From assembly GCA_028689175.1 (NCBI GenBank), contig JAQTWS010000009.1, forward strand, positions 1 through 11,036: a stretch of 11,036 nt of DNA, read 5' to 3'. This DNA comes from Minisyncoccota bacterium (GTDB lineage Bacteria; Patescibacteriota; Minisyncoccia; Minisyncoccales; Minisyncoccaceae). This document shows positions 5,000-11,036 of this stretch, piece by piece. The notes under the pieces are model-generated. The model made no database searches. It had not been told where the DNA came from and worked only from the letters and a program-made list of their open reading frames with translations. Positions within the stretch are counted from its first letter, which is position 1; each line of letters begins with the position of its first letter. The translations under genes and the position numbers were made by a program.

Positions 5000-7320
5000 A
5001 AAATATAGGAAACAAGGCTAAAAATTTAATATGGTTAAAGGAAAACGGTTTTCCCATTCCTGATTTTTTAATAGTAGATCCGCGCGATATTATTGCTAAT
5101 TATGATGAAATAAAAAATTGTTCAGACTTGAGTTCTGTAAAATGGATTGAAGAAAATATAGATAAATATTTAAAATTTAAAGGAAAAGAAGTTGCTTTTA
5201 GAACTTCTTCATTTTTAGAAGATACTGAAAAACATTCCTTTGCCGGACTATATGAGACTTTTTTAAATATTACGCTAACTAAAAATAATTTTAAAAAATA
5301 TATTTTTCTGTGTATAAGAGGATTATTTTCTGAAAAAGTAATTTCTTATTTTAAAATTAATAATTTTGACACTAGCAAGTTGGGGTGTTCAATTATTATT
5401 CAGGAGATGTTTTATCCAACATTTTCTGGTGTGGCTTTTATGTATGAAAAAGATAAGGATTCTAAGTTGGTTTACAGTAAAGGGTTTTGTAAAAAAATTG
5501 TTGATGGCGGGAATGCTAATTCTGTGCAAATTGATAATATTTCAGATGATTTTAAAAGTATAAATTATTCCAAAGAACTTTTAGATTGCCTAAAAAAAGT
5601 TTATAAGCTAAAGGGTTGTCCGCAAGACATAGAATGGGGAATTTCAGATAAATATTTTTGTTTTTTACAGACAAGAAATATTACAAAAGATATTATTTTT
5701 AGAGATGAGAAATTTGAAATATATGATTGCACCAATATATCAGAAAGCTATCCAGGCATAACGCTTCCATTAACATATTCTTTTATTAATTATTTGTATT
5801 CTAAAGTTTATATATCATTTTTATCAATTTTTGGGATTAGAGGTGTGATCAGATATAAAGATGTTTTTGATAATATGCTTGGATATATTGATGGAAGAGT
5901 TTATTATAATATAGCAAATTGGTATAATTTTTTAAAAATTTTACCTGGATATAAATATAATAAAGAATTTTTTGAGGCAATGCTTGTGCCTAAAAAAAAT
6001 ATTAAAAGCGAGAAAGAAAAGAAATTTAAAACTCCTTTTTTTATTAATTTTTTTATTTTAGTTAAGCTTTTTTTTAAATTGTTTTTCTATAAAAATGATC
6101 ATCAAGAATTTATAAAAAAATTTAATCATAAATACGAACAGCACAAAGAAAAAAATTTAAGCAAAATGTCTAATAAGGACATCTTTAATTATTATGAAAG
6201 ATTAAGAGATAGTTTTTTGGATGATTGGAAAATTCCCATTATGAATGATTTCAGATTAATGGTTTTTCACGGCTTGCTTAAAAAAATTTCTAGAGAAGAT
6301 ACTTTAAACGAAATGATGTCTGGCTTTGCAAAAGATCAATATTTTGAAATAATTAGAGAAATTAGTAAACTTTCGTCTATTGTTAATTGTAATAACGAAT
6401 TAAAAAGTATTTTTTCACAAAAAGATAATAAAAAAATATACGATGGTATTATGAAAGGCGATGGTGTGGATATTGTAAATTTTAGAGAAAAGTTGCATTT
6501 TTATCTTAATAATTTTTATTACAGAAGACCTGGAGAGTTAAAGTTAGAAAGCGATGATATTGGCGATAATCCGGAAATGATTATAAGTCTTATAAAAAGT
6601 TATCCAAAAGAGATAAAAAATAAAAAGAAAAAATTAAAAATAAGCAATCCTTTCATTAGATTGATTGCAGAAAAGACAAGAGATGCTATAAGAAATAGAG
6701 AAATTTTTAGAGCAAAAAGAGCCATGGTTTTCGGCGTCGCAAAAGATTGTTTCATAACCATAGCCCATAACTTTAAAAGCTCTGATATAATAGAGGAAAA
6801 AAAAGACATCTTTTTTTTAAACACAGAGGAGATTAAAAGTATTATAAATAGAAACACAGCGGATAATTATTATAAAGAATTAATAAAACAAAGAAAAAGA
6901 AAGATTGATGAATACAAATTTGTGATTTGGCCAGATAGAATTAAAATTTATGAATATGGCAAAAAAAGAGTTGTACTTGACGATACAATAGAAATAAAGG
7001 ATAATTTAAAAGGATTGCCTGTGTCTCAAGGAGTTTTTAGAGGAAGAGCTTTAGTATTGGAAAAATTTAGAACAGATGTTGATTACAAAGACAAAATATT
7101 GGTTACGTATCAAACAGATCCCGGGTGGTCAATTGTTTTTCCTCTTTTAAAAGGAGTTATATTGGAAAGAGGCAATACTTTATCTCATGCATCCATATTA
7201 AGCAGAGAAATGGAGATCCCTTCTATTGTTAAAGTTAAAAATGCTGTTTCTATGCTTAAGGATGGTCAATTAATTGAATTAAATGGAAATAATGGAGAAA
7301 TTAAAATTATTAAAGAATAA
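4996..7320 (+). CDS. Rifampin-phosphotransferase/PEP-synthase-like phosphotransferase
   Basis: A 774-residue protein with the three-part architecture of the PPDK/PEPS/RPH superfamily. The N-terminal ATP-grasp half (about 1-230) shows GNKAKNL.WLKENGFPIP (5-22), VAFRTSSFLEDTE..SFAGLYETFLN (66-91), QEMFYPTFSGVAF (136-148) and PQDIEWG...YFCFLQTRNIT (209-230). The middle (about 240-660) contains a TLPLT segment, RRPGELKLESDD (510-521) and KKDIFFLNTEEI (602-613), as in rifampin phosphotransferases. The C-terminal swivelling domain has LPVSQGVFRGRALV (674-687) and GNTLSHASILSREMEIPSIV (726-745) with catalytic His731. There is no PEP-binding TIM barrel, so it is not a true PEP synthase. The expected chemistry is ATP to AMP plus phosphate with one phosphoryl moved via His to an unknown acceptor. 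A hydrophobic stretch at 346-366 could touch the membrane. It is coupled by ATGA to the UbiA-type gene. The family is certain and the substrate unknown. Confidence 0.88.
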   Translation: MKNIGNKAKNLIWLKENGFPIPDFLIVDPRDIIANYDEIKNCSDLSSVKWIEENIDKYLKFKGKEVAFRTSSFLEDTEKHSFAGLYETFLNITLTKNNFKKYIFLCIRGLFSEKVISYFKINNFDTSKLGCSIIIQEMFYPTFSGVAFMYEKDKDSKLVYSKGFCKKIVDGGNANSVQIDNISDDFKSINYSKELLDCLKKVYKLKGCPQDIEWGISDKYFCFLQTRNITKDIIFRDEKFEIYDCTNISESYPGITLPLTYSFINYLYSKVYISFLSIFGIRGVIRYKDVFDNMLGYIDGRVYYNIANWYNFLKILPGYKYNKEFFEAMLVPKKNIKSEKEKKFKTPFFINFFILVKLFFKLFFYKNDHQEFIKKFNHKYEQHKEKNLSKMSNKDIFNYYERLRDSFLDDWKIPIMNDFRLMVFHGLLKKISREDTLNEMMSGFAKDQYFEIIREISKLSSIVNCNNELKSIFSQKDNKKIYDGIMKGDGVDIVNFREKLHFYLNNFYYRRPGELKLESDDIGDNPEMIISLIKSYPKEIKNKKKKLKISNPFIRLIAEKTRDAIRNREIFRAKRAMVFGVAKDCFITIAHNFKSSDIIEEKKDIFFLNTEEIKSIINRNTADNYYKELIKQRKRKIDEYKFVIWPDRIKIYEYGKKRVVLDDTIEIKDNLKGLPVSQGVFRGRALVLEKFRTDVDYKDKILVTYQTDPGWSIVFPLLKGVILERGNTLSHASILSREMEIPSIVKVKNAVSMLKDGQLIELNGNNGEIKIIKE

Positions 7321-7882
7321 TACAGCTAATATAATATCTTTATTGATAGTTCCCAATAGTCTAATTTCTTTTTATTTTATTTTTAAAGAAGAAGTATTTT
7401 TAGCTTTTTTATTCATAATTATATGTTTTTTTCTAGATACTATAGACGGATATATTGCAAGAAAAATGAAAATTGAAAGCAGTATGGGGCAAGCAATAGA
7501 TTCGTTTTGCGACTTGATTGTTTATCTGATGTTCCCGGTTTTTTTTATTTTTAATTACTTAAATTTTAATTTATTTGTAACTTTTTTTATTTGTTCCATC
7601 GTTTTAATTTCTGGAATTATTAAATTAGCTCGCTTTTCTAAAGAGGGTTTTGTGATTATTAATAATGAAAAATATTATAGAGGATTGGTGGTGCCGTTTG
7701 TGTTATTAACAACTGCTATTTTTTATATTTTAAACATCAATAATTTTATTTATATTAATATATTATTTCCTTTAGCTGTAATTTTAATATCCATATTAAT
7801 GGTATCTAATCTAAAATTTAAAAAAATCAGCAATTTTGCTTGGTATGCTCTTGCTATTTTATTATTATGGATGATTTATTAA
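7292..7882 (+). CDS. CDP-alcohol phosphatidyltransferase, PssA-like
   Basis: A 196-residue membrane enzyme that displaces CMP from a CDP-activated lipid with an alcohol. The full family signature is present: D49-x2-D52-G53-x2-A56-R57-x8-G66-x3-D70-x3-D74 (DTIDGYIAR...GQAIDSFCD). Downstream, IIKLARFSKEGF (109-120) and YYRGLVVPF (128-136) match the RLARFN and F.GLPVP segments of phosphatidylserine/archaetidylserine synthases, so serine is the likeliest head group. An in-frame ATG also exists at 7283. I prefer 7292 because it gives the usual short polar lead (MEKLKLLKNNTANIIS) before the first helix and a smaller overlap (29 bp) with the phosphotransferase gene. No phosphatidylserine decarboxylase is in view. 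Its substrate could be the product of the carS-like enzyme encoded nearby. The family is firm and the head group inferred. Confidence 0.88.
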   Translation: MEKLKLLKNNTANIISLLIVPNSLISFYFIFKEEVFLAFLFIIICFFLDTIDGYIARKMKIESSMGQAIDSFCDLIVYLMFPVFFIFNYLNFNLFVTFFICSIVLISGIIKLARFSKEGFVIINNEKYYRGLVVPFVLLTTAIFYILNINNFIYINILFPLAVILISILMVSNLKFKKISNFAWYALAILLLWMIY

Positions 7883-8367
7883 TTAAAAATTATTTTTCAG
7901 AAAGTGAAAAAGAAAATATTATTAAACATGTGTATGAAGTTTTAGAACGAGAAAAAGATTTATCCAAAAGATCTTTTAAGGAATTAGATAATTTTATTGA
8001 AAAAAAAGAATTATACTGCCTTTATAAAGATAAAAAAATCATAGGGTTTATTTTAAAAAGTAAATTAAGTAGCAAAATGATGGAAATTCAGGGTCTTTAT
8101 ATAGATCCGAAATTTAGAGAACGGGGTTATTCTCTTTTTTTAATGAATGAGGTAATAAAGAATAATAATTTTAGATATATAGGAGTTACTTTTAATCCTA
8201 AGGTTAAAAAAAGATTGATTTGTATAAAATTTAAGGAAACTTCCTTTAATTCTTTAAGATTGATAGAAAAAGTAAATTTTTTAATATCTAGATTAAGTAG
8301 GCATAGAATGCTTGAGATGAGAAGACACTTTAAAGAAAAGAAAAAAATATCAATTTTTATAAAATGA
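7867..8367 (+). CDS. GNAT-fold acetyltransferase-like protein
   Basis: A 166-residue protein with a GNAT pattern: a beta strand ELYCLYKDKKIIGFIL (48-63), a second strand MMEIQGLYIDP (71-81), then the acetyl-CoA loop FRERGYSLFLMNEVI (83-97), i.e. R-x-x-G-x-S where the consensus is Q/R-x-x-G-x-G/A. The C-terminal third (about 130-166) is rich in Arg and Lys. I chose ATG 7867, which overlaps the preceding gene by 16 bp. The longer in-frame start at 7840 would add nine residues (MVCSCYFII) that only continue the previous gene's coding sequence. Its stop overlaps the next start as ATGA. The acceptor is unknown. Its place between two lipid enzymes allows N-acylation of an amino head group or regulation by lysine acetylation, but neither can be supported from sequence. 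Confidence 0.68.
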   Translation: MDDLLIKNYFSESEKENIIKHVYEVLEREKDLSKRSFKELDNFIEKKELYCLYKDKKIIGFILKSKLSSKMMEIQGLYIDPKFRERGYSLFLMNEVIKNNNFRYIGVTFNPKVKKRLICIKFKETSFNSLRLIEKVNFLISRLSRHRMLEMRRHFKEKKKISIFIK

Positions 8368-8957
8368 ATTTATTATTTTTTATAATTTTATTTATATCTT
8401 TTATCTTTATTTTCTTATTAGAAATAATAAAAAGATATTTTAATATAAAATCAATTTATACAAGAAGGGCTGCTCATATTTTCTTTTTTATAATTATTTT
8501 AATTAGTTATTTTACGATAAGCATTCAAGAAGCTTTAATAATACTTTCTATTTTTTTTATCATATTTTGTCTTTCTTATAGATTTTATATATTATCTTCC
8601 ATTCATATAAAAGAATTTCTAACTTATGGCGAAATTATTTATATAATAAGCTTTATACTCCTTTTTATTTTTTGGGGAAATAATCCCTATGTTTTTGTAA
8701 GCGCATCCTTTATTTTGGGTTTTCTTGATCCAATAAGCGCTTTTTTTAATAAATCAAATAAGAGATGTTTTAAATATAATTTAAAATACCTAGCTTTGTG
8801 TTTTTTAATTCTTTCTTTAATTGCTTTTTATTACAAAGAATTTGTTTTTTTAAAAATTTTAATGATTGCATTAACATCAGCCATAATTGATCGTTATTCT
8901 GATTACGGATTAGATAATATTACCACGCCTATGGCTGTGGCTTTATTCCTATCTTAA
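8364..8957 (+). CDS. Dolichol/phytol kinase-like CTP-dependent prenol kinase (SEC59/VTE5-type)
   Basis: A 197-residue membrane protein with about six helices. Family motifs are seen in order: YTRRAAHI (32-39), which corresponds to the R-K-..H-I near the N-terminus; ASFILGFLDPISAFFNKSNK (114-133), matching the A.G.GD..A...G segment with LD in place of GD; and ALTSAIIDRYSDYGLDNITT (169-188), matching the E..s..G.DN..iP signature near the C-terminus. Relatives transfer phosphate from CTP to dolichol, phytol or geranylgeraniol; distant relatives in the cytidylyltransferase superfamily make CDP-lipids. The usual K-[ST]-x-E-G-S segment in the middle is not recognisable, and the stretch at 134-150 is RCFKYNL plus hydrophobic residues. 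The family call is therefore good but activity is less sure. This is the last gene of the plus operon, and its final 29 bp overlap the convergent carS-like gene. Confidence 0.72.
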   Translation: MNLLFFIILFISFIFIFLLEIIKRYFNIKSIYTRRAAHIFFFIIILISYFTISIQEALIILSIFFIIFCLSYRFYILSSIHIKEFLTYGEIIYIISFILLFIFWGNNPYVFVSASFILGFLDPISAFFNKSNKRCFKYNLKYLALCFLILSLIAFYYKEFVFLKILMIALTSAIIDRYSDYGLDNITTPMAVALFLS

Positions 8958-9468
8958 ACAATAGAAAATCAGTTGATAAATGTATGGCTGATCCTAAAAT
9001 TAAAATTCCAATCAAATAAGTTAGATCTATTTGATAAAATAAAACTAAGCAAAAACAGCAAGAGACAATAGAGTCAATGTTGTCTAAAACAAGAAATATT
9101 GTTTTTTTTGGGTTTTTTTCTGCTTTTTTCCCAGGAGGAATAGAGCATCTTCTCTTTATAAATGAATTAGGAAGTTCGCCCAAAGAATATGAGAATCCTA
9201 AAATAAGAGATTTATGCAAATTGCCTATTTTATATAGTTCATTTGCTTCGCCTACTAAAAAATAAAGAATTGATGTGACAATTAGGCAAAAAACAGGCAT
9301 TAGAATAAATCCTCTAAATGTTTTATTTTTTCCAAAAATATTTTTATTAAAATCTATAGGATTGTTTAAAATTTTAAAATAATTTTTTTTTAAAACAATA
9401 ATAAATAGAATGCCAGAAAGGAGTATTGGAAGAGTATATAAAAAACATTGACTACAATAATGCAACAT
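8929..9468 (-). CDS. CDP-archaeol synthase (CarS)-like CTP:lipid cytidylyltransferase
   Basis: A 179-residue protein with about five membrane helices. CarS enzymes convert 2,3-di-O-geranylgeranylglyceryl phosphate plus CTP into CDP-archaeol at the membrane. Seen in order: NPIDFNKNIFGKNKTFRGF (36-54), the P-x-D...G..KT..G segment; GFSYSLGELPNSFIKRR (91-107), whose SFIKRR is diagnostic; SIPPGKKA (109-116); FLVLDNIDSI (125-134), corresponding to the LDQ.D segment; and IHLSTDFLLFKIGIKPQP at the C-terminus (H....N...GLK..P in the family). The GELPNSFIKRR...PPG variant looks like the bacterial rather than archaeal branch, as far as I recall. It is convergent with the prenol-kinase-like gene and has its own extended -10 promoter. 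Its substrate may be an isoprenoid or another phospholipid. The family is firm and the substrate inferred. Confidence 0.85.
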   Translation of the reverse strand: MLHYCSQCFLYTLPILLSGILFIIVLKKNYFKILNNPIDFNKNIFGKNKTFRGFILMPVFCLIVTSILYFLVGEANELYKIGNLHKSLILGFSYSLGELPNSFIKRRCSIPPGKKAEKNPKKTIFLVLDNIDSIVSCCFCLVLFYQIDLTYLIGILILGSAIHLSTDFLLFKIGIKPQP

Positions 9469-9474
9469 ATTTTT

Positions 9475-9483
9475 ATTATAGCA
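9475..9483 (-). promoter_or_regulatory. Extended -10 promoter of the carS-like gene
   Basis: On the minus strand the sequence reads TGCTATAAT, a perfect extended -10 (TGn-TATAAT). Six nucleotides separate it from the ATG at 9468, so transcription would begin at or next to the start codon. No convincing -35 box is present, which extended -10 promoters can tolerate. Confidence 0.55.
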
Positions 9484-9506
9484 TATAGTTATAGGATTTG
9501 TGTTTG

Positions 9507-9534
9507 TTGATTAATTCTCTATTTTGTATATAAT
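9507..9534 (+). promoter_or_regulatory. secA promoter with leaderless geometry
   Basis: TTGATT (9507-9512) and TATAAT (9529-9534) are separated by 16 bp, a good match to a housekeeping sigma factor promoter. TATAAT lies 6 nt before the ATG at 9541, so the transcript would start at the initiation codon. There is no Shine-Dalgarno sequence. The promoter diverges from that of the carS-like gene within a 72-bp intergenic region. Confidence 0.6.
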
Positions 9535-9540
9535 AAGTTT

Positions 9541-11036
9541 ATGTTTAATTTAACTAAAATTTTTGGTGATGCAAATGAAAAATACATTAGAAGTTTAAAT
9601 CCTTTATTAGATAAGATTGATAGTTTAGAATTAGAATTTTCAAAGCTAGATAAAGAAGATTTTCCTAAAAAAACAGAAGAATTTAAGAATAGGATTGAAA
9701 AAGGAGAAACTTTGGATGATATTCTTCCAGAAGCTTTTGCTCTTTTAAGAGAAGCCTCAAAAAGGGTTTTGAATCAAAGACATTATAGAGTGCAGCTTAT
9801 AGGAGGAATTATTTTGCATCAAGGTAAAATTGCTGAGATGAAAACTGGTGAGGGAAAGACATTAACAGCCACACTCCCTCTTTATTTAAATGCACTTTCT
9901 AAAAAAGGTGCTCATTTGGTTACTGTAAATGATTATTTAGCTAGAAGAGATATGGTTTGGATGGGGCAAATATATAATTATTTGGGTGTTTCTGTTTCAT
10001 GTTTAAATCATGAACAATCTTTCATATATGACCCTAATTTTAAAAAAGAAGAAGAAGAGGATAGGGTGAGAGATACATTAGGAGGATTTAAGATTGTTGA
10101 GGATTATTTAAAACCTTGCACAAGAAAAGAGGCATATTTAGCAGACATAACATATACTACAAATAATGAACTAGGCTTTGATTATTTAAAAGATAATATG
10201 GTTTTTGACTTGAAAGAAAAAGCTCAGAGAGGTTTAAATTATGTGATAGTTGATGAGGTGGACTCTGTTTTAATAGATGAGTCAAGAACTCCTTTAATTA
10301 TTTCAGCTCCGGATACTGAATCGTCAAAATGGTATTTGGAATTTGCTAAAATTATTCCTAGACTAAATAAAGAAAGTGATTTTGAGGTTGATGAGAAACT
10401 AAAAGCAGTTACCTTAACAGAGGCTGGAATTAATAAAATTGAGGAAATATTAGGAGAGGGTGATATTTATAACGAAAGAGGTATAAAATATCTGCATTTT
10501 TTAGAACAAGCACTTAAGGCGAATGTTTTATTTCATAAAGATAAGGATTACGTAGTAAGAGATGGAGAAATTGTCATAGTTGATCCATTTACAGGAAGGC
10601 TTATGCCAGGAAGAAGATGGTCATCTGGTCTTCATCAGGCAATTGAGGCTAAAGAAGGGGTTAGGGTTAATCCAGAATCACTTACATTAGCATCAATTAC
10701 ATTCCAAAACTATTTCAGAATGTATGATAAATTAGCTGGAATGACAGGAACTGCTGTAACCTCAGCAGAGGAGTTTGATAAGGTTTATAAGCTGGATGTA
10801 ATAATCGTTCCAACAAATAAAAAGACAATAAGGGAAGATTTAAGTGATAAGATTTATAAGACTGAAAAAGCAAAGTTTGAGGAAGTGGCAAAAAAGATTA
10901 GGGAAAAATATGAATTAGGGCAACCAGTGCTAGTTGGAACAACTTCAATTGATAAAAATGAATATTTAGGCAAGTTGCTTGAAAGAGAGGGTATTCCACA
11001 CAATATTTTAAATGCGAAAAATCATGAAAAAGAAGG
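9541..11036 (+). CDS. secA: Preprotein translocase ATPase SecA, 3'-truncated by the window
   Basis: The first 498 residues of SecA, the motor that drives unfolded preproteins through SecYEG; the frame runs off the right edge. Visible motifs: N-terminal LTKIFG (4-9); [14 protein letters not shown] (64-77); Q motif [10 protein letters not shown] (80-89); Walker A MKTGEGKT (100-107); [10 protein letters not shown] (128-137); [19 protein letters not shown] (202-220); Walker [24 protein letters not shown] (237-255); the preprotein-binding domain; [20 protein letters not shown] (347-366); and [20 protein letters not shown] (381-400) followed by MTGTA (401-405). Compared with the usual SecA there is an acidic insertion at about 160-190 ([16 protein letters not shown] and onward), before [15 protein letters not shown]. 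Ser replaces Ala in DEARTP and Pro replaces Glu in VDEFTGR. An insertion here is, as I recall, common in CPR SecA proteins. ATG 9541 fits the family's N-terminus. Confidence 0.97.
   Translation, partial: MFNLTKIFGDANEKYIRSLNPLLDKIDSLELEFSKLDKEDFPKKTEEFKNRIEKGETLDDILPEAFALLREASKRVLNQRHYRVQLIGGIILHQGKIAEMKTGEGKTLTATLPLYLNALSKKGAHLVTVNDYLARRDMVWMGQIYNYLGVSVSCLNHEQSFIYDPNFKKEEEEDRVRDTLGGFKIVEDYLKPCTRKEAYLADITYTTNNELGFDYLKDNMVFDLKEKAQRGLNYVIVDEVDSVLIDESRTPLIISAPDTESSKWYLEFAKIIPRLNKESDFEVDEKLKAVTLTEAGINKIEEILGEGDIYNERGIKYLHFLEQALKANVLFHKDKDYVVRDGEIVIVDPFTGRLMPGRRWSSGLHQAIEAKEGVRVNPESLTLASITFQNYFRMYDKLAGMTGTAVTSAEEFDKVYKLDVIIVPTNKKTIREDLSDKIYKTEKAKFEEVAKKIREKYELGQPVLVGTTSIDKNEYLGKLLEREGIPHNILNAKNHEKE

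Noticed and set aside
5366-5563. Open frame of 65 codons in another plus frame
   Set aside because: Overlaps the ATP-grasp half of the phosphotransferase, where family motifs fix the true frame.
6797-6818. A8-GACATC-T8, a perfect inverted repeat resembling a terminator
   Set aside because: It has no G+C-rich stem and encodes the conserved KKDIFFL segment of the phosphotransferase. In A+T-rich coding DNA this is expected by chance.
6600-6857. Hydrophobic open frame of 85 codons on the minus strand
   Set aside because: Antisense to A-rich codons of the phosphotransferase; poly-A coding regions read as Phe/Leu-rich on the other strand.
9077-9265. Open frame of 62 codons on the plus strand
   Set aside because: Antisense to the core of the carS-like gene, which carries the SFIKRR motif.
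9383-9391. Nine-T run (A9 in the coding sense) inside the carS-like gene, a possible slippage site
   Set aside because: The unshifted frame gives a complete family protein, and long A or T runs are common throughout this DNA. There is no sign of a needed frameshift.
1-11036. Recoding of TGA as glycine (genetic code 25, used by some CPR lineages)
   Set aside because: TGA terminates the radical SAM, UbiA-type and GNAT-like genes exactly at ATGA overlaps with the next start, and no conserved glycine needs TGA.
1-11036. tRNA genes, CRISPR arrays, insertion sequences, attachment sites
   Set aside because: The longest gap between genes is 72 bp, and I see no direct-repeat arrays, cloverleaf-like segments or transposase motifs.

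Overview
The window is strongly A+T-rich, gene-dense DNA with almost no intergenic space. No gene start has a recognisable Shine-Dalgarno sequence. TGA is a normal stop codon: three genes end in TGA inside ATGA overlaps. A short C-terminal domain with a Y-I...S.KEI...L...GGW...DID pattern and a charged insertion in SecA both resemble what is seen in Candidate Phyla Radiation (Patescibacteria) genomes. I therefore infer a CPR/Parcubacteria-like bacterium. No marker gene fixes the lineage.

Layout. (1) 1-1475, plus strand: the 3' part of a spermidine-synthase-like gene with an eroded AdoMet-binding motif, then a membrane-anchored DUF4105 (Lnb N-terminal-like) protein. (2) 1472-4111, minus strand, read from 4111 down: a radical SAM protein with extra C-terminal cysteines, an internally duplicated polytopic membrane protein that weakly recalls lycopene-cyclase-type repeats, and a small membrane protein with the CPR-type C-terminal domain. 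(3) 4142-8957, plus strand: five overlapping genes forming one operon. They encode a UbiA-type prenyltransferase, a rifampin-phosphotransferase/PEP-synthase-like enzyme, a PssA-like CDP-alcohol phosphatidyltransferase, a GNAT-fold protein and a dolichol/phytol-kinase-like CTP-dependent kinase. (4) 8929-9468, minus strand: a CDP-archaeol-synthase (CarS)-like cytidylyltransferase, convergent with the operon and overlapping its last gene by 29 bp. (5) 9541 to the right edge: secA, truncated by the window.

The centre (4142-9468) is the notable part. Prenyl transfer, CTP-dependent prenol phosphorylation, CDP activation and head-group attachment are the chemical steps of an isoprenoid or archaeal-style polar lipid pathway. 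They sit together with a phosphotransferase of unknown substrate and an acetyltransferase-like protein. The divergent radical SAM/membrane-protein pair shares a 30-bp bidirectional promoter with this operon and may act on the same lipid. The functional coupling is inference from context, and the lipid product is unknown.

Regulatory pattern: perfect TATAAT boxes lie 6-8 nt upstream of the ATG of the UbiA-type gene, the carS-like gene and secA, so those transcripts are probably leaderless or nearly so. A 10-bp palindrome at 4124-4133 supplies a TATAAT box to both strands. There are no tRNAs, rRNAs, CRISPR arrays or mobile elements that I can recognise, and no gene-free stretch over 100 bp.
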